DNA from: Flavobacteriaceae bacterium
GTDB taxonomy: Bacteria > Bacteroidota > Bacteroidia > Flavobacteriales > Flavobacteriaceae
DNA: 64,000 nt
Direction of reading: 5' to 3'
Assembly: GCA_021151665.1 (NCBI GenBank)
Contig: JAGKWW010000036.1
Location: 3,621 to 67,620 of the forward strand
This document shows, piece by piece, positions 10,397 to 19,303 of the stretch (positions within the stretch are counted from its first letter, which is position 1; each line of letters starts with the position of its first letter). A program made the translations under genes and the position numbers. Below the pieces are notes generated by a model, which did no database searches, was not told where the DNA came from, and saw only the letters and a list, made by a program, of their open reading frames with translations.

Positions 10397-10422
10397 TTTT
10401 CATTAATTAATTTGCAATGGGG

Positions 10423-10447
10423 CGGGCAGGTTTTCCTGCCCGTTTCC
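10423..10447 (+). terminator. Hairpin after the GH16-1 gene
   Basis: A perfect 8-bp stem CGGGCAGG / CCTGCCCG closes a TTTT loop and is followed by TTTCCCT. It lies between GH16-1 and GH3, so it may partly end the SusCD operon or protect the 3' end. The T tract is weak. Confidence 0.5.
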
Positions 10448-10468
10448 CTATTGTTCAACAAAAAGCTG

Positions 10469-12760
10469 ATGGGCTTAAAAATTTACAACTACTTTTTTCT
10501 GGGAGCAGTTGCATGCGTAGTAGCGTGCAGCTCAGGAAAACACACACAAAAAAACATAGATAGTACCGAAGCGATACTGGACCGTAAAGCCGATTCGGTG
10601 CTAAAACTGATGACACTGACCGAAAAGGTAGGCCAGATGAATCAGTACAACGGCTTTTGGAATGTAACCGGCCCGGCCCCAAAGGAGGGACAGGCAGCAA
10701 TGAAATATGAACATCTGAAAAAAGGGCTTGTAGGCTCAATGCTGAATGTGCGCGGCGTTAAGGACGTGCGTGCACTGCAAAAGATTGCCGTAGAGCAGAC
10801 AAGACTACACATTCCGGTTATTTTCGGGTACGACGTAATACACGGATATAAAACGATAAGCCCTATTCCACTGGCGGAAGCCGCAAGTTGGGATATGGAT
10901 GCAATAAAGCTTTCCTCTGAAGTTGCCGCTGCCGAGGCCGCCGCATCGGGGCTGAACTGGACGTTTGCCCCCATGGTTGATGTATCCCGGGATGCCCGAT
11001 GGGGCCGTGTGATGGAAGGATCGGGAGAAGACCCGTTCCTTGGGAGCAGGATAGCAGAGGCGCGCGTGAAAGGCTTTCAGGGCGACTTTGGTAACCTGAA
11101 CGTTGCGGCATGCGTAAAGCACTTTGCCGGATATGCGTTTGCCGAGTCGGGCCGTGATTACAATACCGTAGACATTAGCAATAATACGCTGCACAATATT
11201 GTATTGCCGCCGTTTAAGGCTGCGGCCGATGCCGGTGCGCTTACCTTTATGAATTCCTTCAACGAACTGGAAGGTATACCTGCAACAGGTAACAGCTACC
11301 TGCAGCGCGATATCCTGAAAGGCGAGTGGAAGTTTAAAGGATTCGTAGTATCCGACTGGGGGTCTGTTGGAGAAATGGTGCCGCACGGATACGCCAAAGA
11401 CCTAAAAGAGGCCGCGATGTATGCCGCCACTGCAGGATCTGATATGGACATGGAATCTTCCGCGTATGTAGGCTATCTGGAAAACCTGGTTAAGGAAGGC
11501 AAGGTATCCGAAGCAACGATCGATGATGCAGTAAGGCGGATTCTCAAGGTAAAATTTAAATTAGGCCTTTTTGATGATCCATACAAATATTGCGATGAGG
11601 CACGGGAACAGACTACCATCGGAAAGAAAGAATTTCGCGATGCGGTACTGGATGTTGCTAAAAAATCGATTGTGCTCCTTAAGAACGATAACCAGTTACT
11701 GCCGTTAAAAAAGAGCGGGCAGAAGATCGCGCTCATCGGTGCTTTGGCTGCCGACAAAACCAGTCCGCTAGGGAGCTGGCGCATAGGAGCGGACGATAAT
11801 ACCGCAGTATCTGTTCTCGAAGGAATGCAACAGTACAAAGGCAACAGCCTAACCTATATAAAGGGCGCAGACGTAGCTTTGGGTAACCCTGTGTTTACAT
11901 CTGAAACAAAAATTAATACCTCCGACAGGAGCGGGTTTGCAGAGGCTGTGGCGGCAGCCGCAAATGCCGATGTAGTGGTAATGGTTCTTGGCGAGCACGG
12001 CCTGCAGACAGGCGAAGGGCGAAGCCGAAGTATGCTTTCGCTCCCCGGCGTGCAGCAGGAGCTTTTAGAGGCTGTTTATAAAGTTAATAAGAATATTGTA
12101 TTGGTCCTTACTAACGGCCGTCCTCTGGCTATTACATGGGCCGCTGCCAACATACCTTCTATTGTAGAAGGATGGCATTTAGGTACCGAAAGCGGCAATG
12201 CCATAGCGCAGGTGCTATACGGCGATTACAATCCTTCGGGAAAACTGCCAATGAGCTTCCCGCGCAATGAAGGACAAACACCGATATATTACAACCATAA
12301 AAATACCGGAAGGCCTTCTACAGATAATCCTGAGAGTGTGTTCTGGTCGCATTACGGTGATGTAGCCAACAGTCCGCTGTATCCGTTTGGGCATGGGTTA
12401 AGCTATACATCATTTTCATATTCTGCACTTAAACTGGACAAGAATGAGTTTACTACCGGTGGTAGGATAACGGCAACGGTGACCGTTTCGAATACCGGTA
12501 AATATGAAGGAAAAGAGGTGGTGCAGTGGTACATCCGTGACCTGGTGGCATCGGTAACAAGGCCTGTTAAAGAGCTGAAAGCGTTTGAAATGGTTAGCCT
12601 GAAGCCCGGCGAATCAAAAACGGTAACCTTCACCATCGATAAAAAAACAGTGGAATTTTATTCTGCTGCCAAAAAATGGGAGGCAGAACCCGGAGACTTC
12701 CGGCTTTTTGTGGGAGGCAGTTCGGAAACAGCTCTTCAGACAGGATTCATCTTAAAATAA
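10469..12760 (+). CDS. bglX: GH3 beta-glucosidase lipoprotein (BglX-like)
   Basis: This 763-residue enzyme would release glucose from the non-reducing end of beta-glucan oligosaccharides. The ATG at 10469 is preferred because it gives a lipoprotein signal ending at VVACSSG; an upstream TTG in the same frame would run through the hairpin. The (beta/alpha)8 domain has the signature KHFAGY and the nucleophile Asp296 in GFVVSDWGS. The second domain has the EGWHLGTESGNAIAQVLYGDYNPSGKLP block, and a fibronectin-III-like domain ends the protein. The residues after the lipid Cys are SSGKH, not acidic, which argues for a periplasmic rather than surface position. Confidence 0.92.
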   Translation: MGLKIYNYFFLGAVACVVACSSGKHTQKNIDSTEAILDRKADSVLKLMTLTEKVGQMNQYNGFWNVTGPAPKEGQAAMKYEHLKKGLVGSMLNVRGVKDVRALQKIAVEQTRLHIPVIFGYDVIHGYKTISPIPLAEAASWDMDAIKLSSEVAAAEAAASGLNWTFAPMVDVSRDARWGRVMEGSGEDPFLGSRIAEARVKGFQGDFGNLNVAACVKHFAGYAFAESGRDYNTVDISNNTLHNIVLPPFKAAADAGALTFMNSFNELEGIPATGNSYLQRDILKGEWKFKGFVVSDWGSVGEMVPHGYAKDLKEAAMYAATAGSDMDMESSAYVGYLENLVKEGKVSEATIDDAVRRILKVKFKLGLFDDPYKYCDEAREQTTIGKKEFRDAVLDVAKKSIVLLKNDNQLLPLKKSGQKIALIGALAADKTSPLGSWRIGADDNTAVSVLEGMQQYKGNSLTYIKGADVALGNPVFTSETKINTSDRSGFAEAVAAAANADVVVMVLGEHGLQTGEGRSRSMLSLPGVQQELLEAVYKVNKNIVLVLTNGRPLAITWAAANIPSIVEGWHLGTESGNAIAQVLYGDYNPSGKLPMSFPRNEGQTPIYYNHKNTGRPSTDNPESVFWSHYGDVANSPLYPFGHGLSYTSFSYSALKLDKNEFTTGGRITATVTVSNTGKYEGKEVVQWYIRDLVASVTRPVKELKAFEMVSLKPGESKTVTFTIDKKTVEFYSAAKKWEAEPGDFRLFVGGSSETALQTGFILK

Positions 12761-12765
12761 AAACT

Positions 12766-13512
12766 ATGAGGAAAATAGCATTTTTGCTACTGATACCGGT
12801 AGTGGGCTTTAGCCAGGCAAAGAAAGGCAGACTCATTTGGGAAGAGAACTTCAACGGAAAATCGCTTGATGAAAAAGTCTGGAACTTTGAGTTGGGCGAC
12901 CACGGATGGGGCAACCATGAGCGCCAAATGTATACTGCTAACAACCATGTAGTGAAAGACGGGATGCTGATTATTACGGCAAAAAAAGAAGGCGATAAAT
13001 ATACCTCTACACGCATTACTACGGCAGGTAAAAAGGAATTTAAATACGGATACATGGAAGCCCGTGCCAAGCTACCTGTCGGCAAGGGTATATGGCCCGC
13101 TTTCTGGATGCTGGGCAGCAACATTGGTAAAGTGGGATGGCCGATGGCTGGAGAGATCGATATCCTTGAATATGTAGGACGCGAGCCGCACATGGTGTTT
13201 ACCTCGCTTCACACTAAAGATAGCCATGGCAACACCGTAAACACTAAAAAAACCAATTTTGAGAATATCGAGGAAGGATTCCATCTTTATGCCGTAAACT
13301 GGACAGCCGATAAGATTGAGTTTTTTGTAGATGATAAGCCGGTATATACATTTGTGCCGAGGGACAAAAGTGAGGAAGTCTGGCCCTTTGATCAGCCGTT
13401 TTATTTTTTATTAAATGTAGCGGTAGGGGGAGACTTCGGCGGCCCTGAGGTAGACGACAGCATCTTTCCGCAGCAATTTATTATAGACTACATAAAGGTT
13501 TATCAAAAGTAA
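12766..13512 (+). CDS. Soluble secreted GH16 glucanase
   Basis: This 248-residue protein has a type I signal peptide (MRKIAFLLLIPVVGFSQ) and a single GH16 domain. The catalytic signature is GEIDILEYVG (E130, D132, E135), of the laminarinase type. It has no PKD domain and no lipidation. The start at 12766 gives the signal peptide and sits 5 bases after the GH3 stop, so the two are probably co-transcribed. Compared with GH16-1 it is a bare catalytic domain, so it probably trims imported oligosaccharides in the periplasm together with GH3. The exact linkage preference cannot be read from sequence. Confidence 0.9.
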   Translation: MRKIAFLLLIPVVGFSQAKKGRLIWEENFNGKSLDEKVWNFELGDHGWGNHERQMYTANNHVVKDGMLIITAKKEGDKYTSTRITTAGKKEFKYGYMEARAKLPVGKGIWPAFWMLGSNIGKVGWPMAGEIDILEYVGREPHMVFTSLHTKDSHGNTVNTKKTNFENIEEGFHLYAVNWTADKIEFFVDDKPVYTFVPRDKSEEVWPFDQPFYFLLNVAVGGDFGGPEVDDSIFPQQFIIDYIKVYQK

Positions 13513-13514
13513 GA

Positions 13515-13540
13515 AAGGCACCCAAAGGGTGCCTTTTTTT
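13515..13540. terminator. Terminator between GH16-2 and clpS (convergent)
   Basis: A stem of AAGGCACCC / GGGTGCCTT with a three-base loop is followed by a run of T on the plus strand. The T run reaches into the clpS stop codon. It ends the glucan operon and may also serve clpS on the other strand. Confidence 0.8.
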
Positions 13541-13815
13541 TATACAATCTCTGCGCTTAGCCCTGCTTCCAGAAGCTGGGTGCATTGCGGCTTCAGCTCA
13601 TCATAAACACCAGTCTTTACGGTGCATTTGCCGTTGTAATGCACAATGATAGAACATTGCTCCGCCTGTTCGGGCGTATGACGGCATACTTTCATTAGCG
13701 TATCTATCACGTGGTCAAAAGTATTCACGTCGTCATTATACAAAACGATCTCATTGTTAAAAGAAACACTTTCTTCAAGTAATACTTCTTCTAAAACTTT
13801 TTCTCTTGTACTCAT
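13540..13815 (-). CDS. clpS: ATP-dependent Clp protease adaptor ClpS
   Basis: This 91-residue adaptor delivers N-degron substrates to the ClpA/C unfoldase. The conserved core NEIVLYNDDVNTFDHVIDTL and the later HYNGKCTVKTG ... LKPQCTQLLEAGLSAEI match the family. I chose the ATG at 13815 (MSTREKVLEEV); an upstream in-frame ATG would overlap prmA. It lies 26 bases downstream of prmA on the same strand, so the two are likely co-transcribed. Confidence 0.9.
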   Translation of the reverse strand: MSTREKVLEEVLLEESVSFNNEIVLYNDDVNTFDHVIDTLMKVCRHTPEQAEQCSIIVHYNGKCTVKTGVYDELKPQCTQLLEAGLSAEIV

Positions 13816-13841
13816 CACTAAATCAACATTTTTAAACATCG

Positions 13842-14675
13842 CTAATTTACGTATTTCAGCGCAACCCAATTATTCTTGCCGTGCTTTTTTTCGAATTTTA
13901 ACCCTCTTGAGGTACATGCTTCGTCGATATAAGGAATGTCCTCTTCGTAAAATCCGCTCAGCAAAAGTGTCCCTCCGGTATTGAGGCATTTTACATATTG
14001 CTCCATATCCTGAAGAAGGATATTGCGGTTAATATTGGCAATGATGAGGTCATAATTCCTGCCATCCAATAGCGAAGCATCTCCTTCGTAAACCGAAATC
14101 TGGCTGCAATTGTTGCGCTCTGCATTTTCGATCGAATTCAGGTAACACCAGTTGTCAATATCAATGGCATCGATTGGCTTTGCACCTTTCATTTCGGCCA
14201 ATATAGCGAGTATCGCCGTCCCGCAGCCCATGTCCAGCGTTTTCATCCCGGTAACGTCTGTTTCCAGAAGGTGCTGTATCATCATGAAAGTGGTTTCGTG
14301 GTGGCCTGTGCCAAAACTCATTTTAGGCTCTATTACGATATCGAACTCCACATCTTTCTTTTCATGGAAAGGCGCCCTTACGTAACATTTACCGTCAACT
14401 TCAATCGGCTCGAAGTGTTTTTCCCATTCCTCGTTCCAGTTCACCTGGTCTATTTCTTCAACGGTATATTCTACAGTAAAACCGGGCAGGCTGAAAATAT
14501 CAACACCTTCCAGCACATTCTCATGCCAGTTGTCCTTTTTTATATATGCGGAAAGGCCTTCTTCAGTTTCGATAAAGCTTTCAAAAGGCGTATCCTCAAG
14601 CTGGGCAACAAGTATGTCGGCGCCGGGGTCTTTGGGCTCTATTTTAAAATGGTAGCCCAGGTAAACGTTTTGCAT
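13842..14675 (-). CDS. prmA: Ribosomal protein L11 methyltransferase
   Basis: This 277-residue SAM-dependent enzyme trimethylates ribosomal protein L11. The N-terminal substrate domain is followed by the Rossmann methyltransferase domain with motif I LDMGCGTAILAIL and the family segment MSFGTGHHETTFMM; NINRNIL takes the place of the usual N-rich motif IV. The codon before the chosen ATG is TTG, so the start is set at 14675. The -7 promoter element lies 15 bases upstream. clpS follows. In several Flavobacterium genomes known to me prmA-clpS follow tpiA, but here tpiA is about 42 kb away. Confidence 0.92.
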   Translation of the reverse strand: MQNVYLGYHFKIEPKDPGADILVAQLEDTPFESFIETEEGLSAYIKKDNWHENVLEGVDIFSLPGFTVEYTVEEIDQVNWNEEWEKHFEPIEVDGKCYVRAPFHEKKDVEFDIVIEPKMSFGTGHHETTFMMIQHLLETDVTGMKTLDMGCGTAILAILAEMKGAKPIDAIDIDNWCYLNSIENAERNNCSQISVYEGDASLLDGRNYDLIIANINRNILLQDMEQYVKCLNTGGTLLLSGFYEEDIPYIDEACTSRGLKFEKKHGKNNWVALKYVN

Positions 14676-14689
14676 CAAAATAATTTTTG

Positions 14690-14697
14690 CAAAGGTA
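14690..14697 (-). promoter_or_regulatory. -7 promoter element of prmA-clpS
   Basis: The minus strand reads TACCTTTG, a full match to TAnnTTTG. It would start transcription a few bases before the prmA ATG. No clear -33 element was found. Confidence 0.55.
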
Positions 14698-14728
14698 ATT
14701 CTTTACGGGCAAAACATATCAGCGATTA

Positions 14729-15937
14729 TTAAAAACTAACCTGTGCTTGCATCCTCAGCGAATTGCCCGATTGGCGGTTATCGTTCAGGGCCATATCAGC
14801 ATAGCGCCTGTTTGCAATAACGTACTCGGCCGAGAATTCCAGGTATTTATTTAACTGCCATTCAATTCCCATGTCCACCTGGTGTACCGTATACCCGCGT
14901 GCATCAGTTTCTGTTTTCTTGCCGCCCTGATAGTATTGGTAACGCGCATAAGGAAAGATGAGGTGCTGTTTATTCTGAAGCCTGTAATTAAACATTACGT
15001 AGCCTCCCTGCAGCGATTTGGTAAGGACAGAAAGTGTTTCGGTATCAAACTGTGGCCCTTTGCCTATATTATATTCTGCCTGTATGCCGAAAGGTTTCGG
15101 GAACAGTATTGCCGAAATTCCTGCACGTTGGTCAGTATAGTTCCTGTCGTGCGAGGTTACAGTTCCGGGAGATACCTGGGTGTCATACATCACGTAGCGC
15201 CCGCTGTATCCCTGTATGCCGAATTCAATCGTCTGGCCGCCAATCTCAAACGGATAGGCTGCGCGTGCCACGACATGCTGGTTTTTATTAAGCTCGTTGC
15301 GGTTAGACGTTTGTCCGTTAAAAATACCCAGAGCGAACACCCCAAAATCGCCTGAGCCTTTAAAGTTCTGGCTCACAAGGTCTGAGAAACGTTTTCTTAT
15401 TCGCGCCGGGCCCCACATAAACACAGCGCCCAGGTCGCGCTCGCTCAAAAATGCACTATTTATAGCATCGCTGCGGTCCATGTTAAGCCGCACACCGCTC
15501 GATTGCAGGTTCTCGAAACCGTAGGGCACTTTGCTCTGGCCAATCCGGATTCGGTATTCATTGGCATCGTCTACCCCGATATCAACATACGCATCACGCA
15601 CCTGCGAGAAGTTTTGGTTGGTCGCGTTGATTCCTGTTGCAAAATCGGCTTCCAGCTTAAAGGAGATGTTTTTGTACACCTCGCCAATCGCCGTAAGCCT
15701 TGCCCTGCGTATAGAAAATCCGCCGGTGCCCCCCCATGAGCGGTCGCACTGTTCGCAAACTACACTATCGTTTGTATTAATGATATTATTCTGGCGCGCT
15801 TGGATATATCCCCGGATAGTAAACCGGTCGTACCATTTTTTCTCGTCAGGACTTGCAGTGGGCGTAGGAGTTTGCGTTTGGGAAAATACGGGTAATGCTG
15901 AAAGTAAAAGCAGGATCAGCAGGCAACGTTGTTTCAT
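14729..15937 (-). CDS. Outer-membrane porin, phosphate-selective porin O/P-like
   Basis: This 402-residue protein has a signal peptide (MKQRCLLILLLLSALPVFSQ), a Thr/Pro-rich linker, then an O/P-type porin barrel (RFTIRGYIQARQN; FSIRRARLTAIGEVYKN; RIGQSKVPYGFENLQSS) ending in phenylalanine (QAQVSF). The start at 15937 is preferred because it begins the signal peptide and lies 15 bases after a -7 box. An unusual CEQC pair sits near the mature N-terminus. Substrate specificity cannot be judged; no phosphate genes are adjacent (the PiT pair is 20 kb away). Confidence 0.85.
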   Translation of the reverse strand: MKQRCLLILLLLSALPVFSQTQTPTPTASPDEKKWYDRFTIRGYIQARQNNIINTNDSVVCEQCDRSWGGTGGFSIRRARLTAIGEVYKNISFKLEADFATGINATNQNFSQVRDAYVDIGVDDANEYRIRIGQSKVPYGFENLQSSGVRLNMDRSDAINSAFLSERDLGAVFMWGPARIRKRFSDLVSQNFKGSGDFGVFALGIFNGQTSNRNELNKNQHVVARAAYPFEIGGQTIEFGIQGYSGRYVMYDTQVSPGTVTSHDRNYTDQRAGISAILFPKPFGIQAEYNIGKGPQFDTETLSVLTKSLQGGYVMFNYRLQNKQHLIFPYARYQYYQGGKKTETDARGYTVHQVDMGIEWQLNKYLEFSAEYVIANRRYADMALNDNRQSGNSLRMQAQVSF

Positions 15938-15952
15938 TGGAAAAGGTTTGGG

Positions 15953-15960
15953 CAAAATTA
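15953..15960 (-). promoter_or_regulatory. -7 promoter element of the porin gene
   Basis: The minus strand reads TAATTTTG, matching TAnnTTTG, 16 bases before the chosen porin start. Confidence 0.5.
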
Positions 15961-16104
15961 TTACGTTACCTATATGGTAAGGTTAAGACAACGTTAACAG
16001 GTTGTGTTGTTAACATTAAATTAATCATTTTTAAATGTTTTGGATGTGATTTGATAACATACACAAGCGGCACATTTACCTGCGGCAATCCGGTTATAAT
16101 TTTT

Positions 16105-16112
16105 TACATTTG
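16105..16112 (+). promoter_or_regulatory. -7 promoter element of the class V aminotransferase gene
   Basis: TACATTTG matches the -7 consensus. Transcription would begin close to the first possible ATG at 16123, which favours the later ATG at 16132 or a very short leader. Confidence 0.5.
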
Positions 16113-16131
16113 CCTTATAATAATGATTATG

Positions 16132-17622
16132 ATGGGTACTGCTGCCGCACCAATTACCGCACTGGAAGAATATTTTATGAAATTCCGCAATAACATTGTC
16201 GGGATAGGGCAGGACTTTGAATCGCCATTCGGCAGAAAGAAGATCGTGTATACCGACTGGACGGCAAGCGGACGCCTTTACAGGCCTATTGAAGAAAGAA
16301 TGCTGGACGGTTTTGGCCCTTTTGTAGCCAATACGCATACCGAAACTACTATCTCGGGTACAGCCATGACTACCGCTTACCACGAGGCGAGGCACATTAT
16401 AAAACACCACGTTAATGCCGGCGCCGATGATATCCTTATAACCGATGGCAGCGGGATGACGGGCGTGGTAAATAAATTTCAGCGTATACTGGGGCTCAAG
16501 GTGCCAGAAAACCTTAAGGAGTATACTCAGATTCCCGATGAAAAGAGGCCGGTCGTGTTCATTAGCCATATGGAGCACCACAGCAACCAGACCTCATGGC
16601 TGGAAACAATAGCAAAGGTGGTTATTATACCGGCCTGCCCCGAAGGGCTTATCTGCCTGGATAGCTTTGCAGAGCTTCTCGAAAAATATAAAGACCATAC
16701 GTTAAAAATTGCATCAGTTACGGCCTGTTCTAACGTAACCGGAATAAAAACACCTTACTATGAAGTGGCAAAGCTGATGCACCGCTACAATGGTGTATGT
16801 TTTGTAGACTTTGCCTGCTCGGCCCCTTATGTAGCTATTGATATGCATCCTGAAGATGAAGATGCTTTTCTTGACGCAATATTTTTCTCGCCCCATAAAT
16901 TCCTGGGCGGCCCGGGAACATCCGGAGTATTGATCTTTAACAAAAAGCTATACCGCAATATGGTGCCCGACTGCCCCGGTGGTGGTACAGTGAGCTGGAC
17001 AAATCCCTGGGGGGAGCATAAATACATCGACAATATAGAGGAACGCGAGGATGGGGGAACTCCCGGATTCTTGCAGGTTATACGCACGGCACTTTGTATA
17101 AAGCTGAAAGAGCAGATGGGTATAGCCAATATACTGGAGCGCGAGAAAGAAATTGTTGCTTATACTTTTGACAGGCTTTGCAATATACCGGGTTTAAATA
17201 TCCTGGCTTCACAGCACAAGGACAGGCTTGGGGTAATTTCGTTTTATATTGATGGCCTGCATTATAATCTCGGCGTAAAAATGCTGAACGACCGTTTCGG
17301 TATCCAGACCCGCGGAGGCTGCAGCTGTGCGGGAACCTATGGCCACTACCTGCTGCATGTAGACCAGGAAACCTCAAATTACCTTACCTGCAAAATATCT
17401 GAAGGCGATCTTATGGAAAAGCCGGGATGGATACGCATGTCGGTACACCCTACGACTACAAATGAAGAACTGGAGTATGTTTGCGACAGCATTATTGCTA
17501 TGGCGGCTTACCATAAAGCATGGGCTTCAGACTACACTTACAACAAAACTTCCAATGAATGGCTCCATAAGGATGCGAAGCCTGTAGCGCAGCAAATGGT
17601 TGCCGAATGGTTTAAGCTGTAG
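16132..17622 (+). CDS. Class V aminotransferase-fold PLP enzyme (cysteine desulfurase-like)
   Basis: This 496-residue fold-type I PLP enzyme has the Schiff-base lysine in FFSPHKFLGGPGTSGV and a C-terminal loop RGGCSCAGTYGHYLL with two cysteines, as in cysteine desulfurase or selenocysteine lyase relatives. It is about 90 residues longer than SufS. ATG codons at 16123, 16129 and 16132 are all possible; a longer upstream extension would run through the promoter. The specific substrate is uncertain; no suf genes adjoin it. The 3' end overlaps the convergent acyltransferase gene by 11 bases. Confidence 0.8.
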   Translation: MGTAAAPITALEEYFMKFRNNIVGIGQDFESPFGRKKIVYTDWTASGRLYRPIEERMLDGFGPFVANTHTETTISGTAMTTAYHEARHIIKHHVNAGADDILITDGSGMTGVVNKFQRILGLKVPENLKEYTQIPDEKRPVVFISHMEHHSNQTSWLETIAKVVIIPACPEGLICLDSFAELLEKYKDHTLKIASVTACSNVTGIKTPYYEVAKLMHRYNGVCFVDFACSAPYVAIDMHPEDEDAFLDAIFFSPHKFLGGPGTSGVLIFNKKLYRNMVPDCPGGGTVSWTNPWGEHKYIDNIEEREDGGTPGFLQVIRTALCIKLKEQMGIANILEREKEIVAYTFDRLCNIPGLNILASQHKDRLGVISFYIDGLHYNLGVKMLNDRFGIQTRGGCSCAGTYGHYLLHVDQETSNYLTCKISEGDLMEKPGWIRMSVHPTTTNEELEYVCDSIIAMAAYHKAWASDYTYNKTSNEWLHKDAKPVAQQMVAEWFKL

Positions 17623-18502
17623 GAGGGTCGTTGCGGCGGTGTTTAAATCTTTTGTGGGTCCAGAGGTAATATTCCGGTTCCTTGAGAATTTGGTTTTCAA
17701 GGATCTTCATGAATGTATCGACGATTTCATAATTCGGCACTTCGCGGGGGTCTCTGTCAAACGGAATGAACCTCGCACTATAATGACCCCGCTTTACTTT
17801 TCGCGTAATGACAAAAAGTACATTCATATCCATTTTTTTTGCCAACAGTTCTGCACCCACGTGCATGGGTACTTCCATTCCGAAAAAATTACCCCAATAC
17901 GGAACCCTCCATATTTTTGTAGACTGATCCGTCAGGAAACCGTAAAAGCCGGGAATATGGTTTTTTTGGTTTTTCCTGATTAAAGACACCGCCTCCTTCA
18001 TATCTACCAGTTCAGCTTTAAATTTAAGCCGGATCCTTCGAACCAGCCTGTCAAAATAAGGATTGTTTATCTTTTTATAAATGCCATAGCCTTTATGTGT
18101 GGTAAAAAGGGTATTCATGTAGAGTAGCCATTCGTAGCTGGCGTAGTGCCCGCAGAGCACTGCGACACTTTTACCCTTTCCCTCCAGTTCGTGTACCAAA
18201 TCCAGGTTCTCGAAAACAAACCGCTTTTTTATCTCTTTTTCAGATATAGACATGGTCTTAATCATTTCAAGAAAGTTATCGCAAAAATGGCGGTAGAATT
18301 TTCGTTCCACGACTTTGCGCTCAGCGTCATTCAGGTGTCGTAATGTAAGCGCGAGGTTCTGGCGTACCGTTTTTCGGCGGTATCCTATTACATAATAGAT
18401 GAGTACAAATACAATATCGGAAAGCAGGTAAAGTAGCGGAAAGGGTAAAACAGAGATAAGCCAGAGGAGCGGGTAGGCAACAATATAGGCTAAAAGCTTC
18501 AT
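17612..18502 (-). CDS. Lipid A biosynthesis acyltransferase (LpxL/HtrB family)
   Basis: This 296-residue inner-membrane enzyme transfers an acyl chain to a lipid A precursor. It has an N-terminal membrane anchor and the acyltransferase motif HxxxxE in GHYASYEW, with the family segments PGFYGFLTDQ and GAELLAKKM. The start gives MKLLAYIVAYPLLWL. A -7 box lies 14 bases upstream. The C-terminal end overlaps the aminotransferase gene tail-to-tail. Bacteroidota often carry a single such gene; I cannot tell which acyl position is served. Confidence 0.88.
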   Translation of the reverse strand: MKLLAYIVAYPLLWLISVLPFPLLYLLSDIVFVLIYYVIGYRRKTVRQNLALTLRHLNDAERKVVERKFYRHFCDNFLEMIKTMSISEKEIKKRFVFENLDLVHELEGKGKSVAVLCGHYASYEWLLYMNTLFTTHKGYGIYKKINNPYFDRLVRRIRLKFKAELVDMKEAVSLIRKNQKNHIPGFYGFLTDQSTKIWRVPYWGNFFGMEVPMHVGAELLAKKMDMNVLFVITRKVKRGHYSARFIPFDRDPREVPNYEIVDTFMKILENQILKEPEYYLWTHKRFKHRRNDPPTA

Positions 18503-18515
18503 TTTTTATTTTTTG

Positions 18516-18523
18516 CAAATATA
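18516..18523 (-). promoter_or_regulatory. -7 promoter element of the acyltransferase gene
   Basis: The minus strand reads TATATTTG, a full match to TAnnTTTG, 14 bases before the start codon. Confidence 0.55.
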
Positions 18524-18607
18524 CCGTTTATTATTATACTAAAGTTTGACGCCTGCGTTGACAAATAATTGCGATATATGTACATTTACCTTACAAAATC
18601 TGAATCA

Positions 18608-19252
18608 ATGGATATCAACCTGATCGTATGGGTGCTTATCGGCATCAATTGCATAGTGAGCTATAAAGGATTTAATGATCCTTCTTTTTTCAGGAAATAT
18701 GAATTTCATATCGGTGCTATCAGGGCAGGGGAGCAGTACCGGATGTTTACCGGTGCATTTCTGCACGCCGATGTCACGCACCTGGTATTCAATATGCTGA
18801 CTTTTTTCTTCTTTGCCCCAACCGTTATTGCCATGCTTGGGCTTCTGCCGTTCCTTATGGTTTATTTCGGCAGCCTTTTGGCGGGCAGCATGCTCACCCT
18901 GTATTTTCACCGCGATGACTATTGGTACCGCGCTATTGGAGCATCGGGAGCGGTTACCGGTGTATTGTATTCTGCCATTTTATTGCAGCCCAATAGTGAA
19001 TTGGGGCTATTTTTCGTAATTCCGGTGCCGGCCTATATATTTGGTATCGGCTATCTTCTTTTTTCAATTTACGGAATGAAGGCGAAGAATGACAACATCG
19101 GGCACGTTGCACATTTTGGCGGTGCGGTGGGCGGATTTTTAATAACCCTGATCCGTGTTCCTGATATGTTGTATACCAACACGTTGATGGTGATGTTGCT
19201 GCTCATTCCTATTATTATCCTTTTTGTTATGGCCAAAACCGGCAAACTATAG
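18608..19252 (+). CDS. Rhomboid family intramembrane serine protease
   Basis: This 214-residue polytopic protein has the rhomboid signatures HLVFNM (His58, Asn62), the nucleophile Ser113 in GASGAVTG and the catalytic His169 in GHVAHFGGAVGG. It would cut membrane proteins within the bilayer. The ATG at 18608 is preferred over one 39 bases upstream because it starts just before the first helix. A near-consensus TACATTTA lies about 20 bases upstream of the chosen ATG. It is divergent from the acyltransferase gene. Confidence 0.92.
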   Translation: MDINLIVWVLIGINCIVSYKGFNDPSFFRKYEFHIGAIRAGEQYRMFTGAFLHADVTHLVFNMLTFFFFAPTVIAMLGLLPFLMVYFGSLLAGSMLTLYFHRDDYWYRAIGASGAVTGVLYSAILLQPNSELGLFFVIPVPAYIFGIGYLLFSIYGMKAKNDNIGHVAHFGGAVGGFLITLIRVPDMLYTNTLMVMLLLIPIIILFVMAKTGKL

Positions 19253-19303
19253 GTCCGTTTGGCATGGCTTTTGGTTTTCCTACGGAAAATAAAAACAAAC
19301 GAT

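Noticed and set aside
10412..10468. Upstream TTG start for the GH3 gene
   Set aside because: It would translate through a terminator hairpin and hide the lipoprotein signal that starts at 10469.
12676..12765. Upstream start for the second GH16
   Set aside because: It overlaps the GH3 coding end in another frame; the signal peptide begins at 12766.
15895..16131. N-terminal extension of the class V aminotransferase
   Set aside because: It covers the divergent porin promoter and its own -7 element and has no family similarity.
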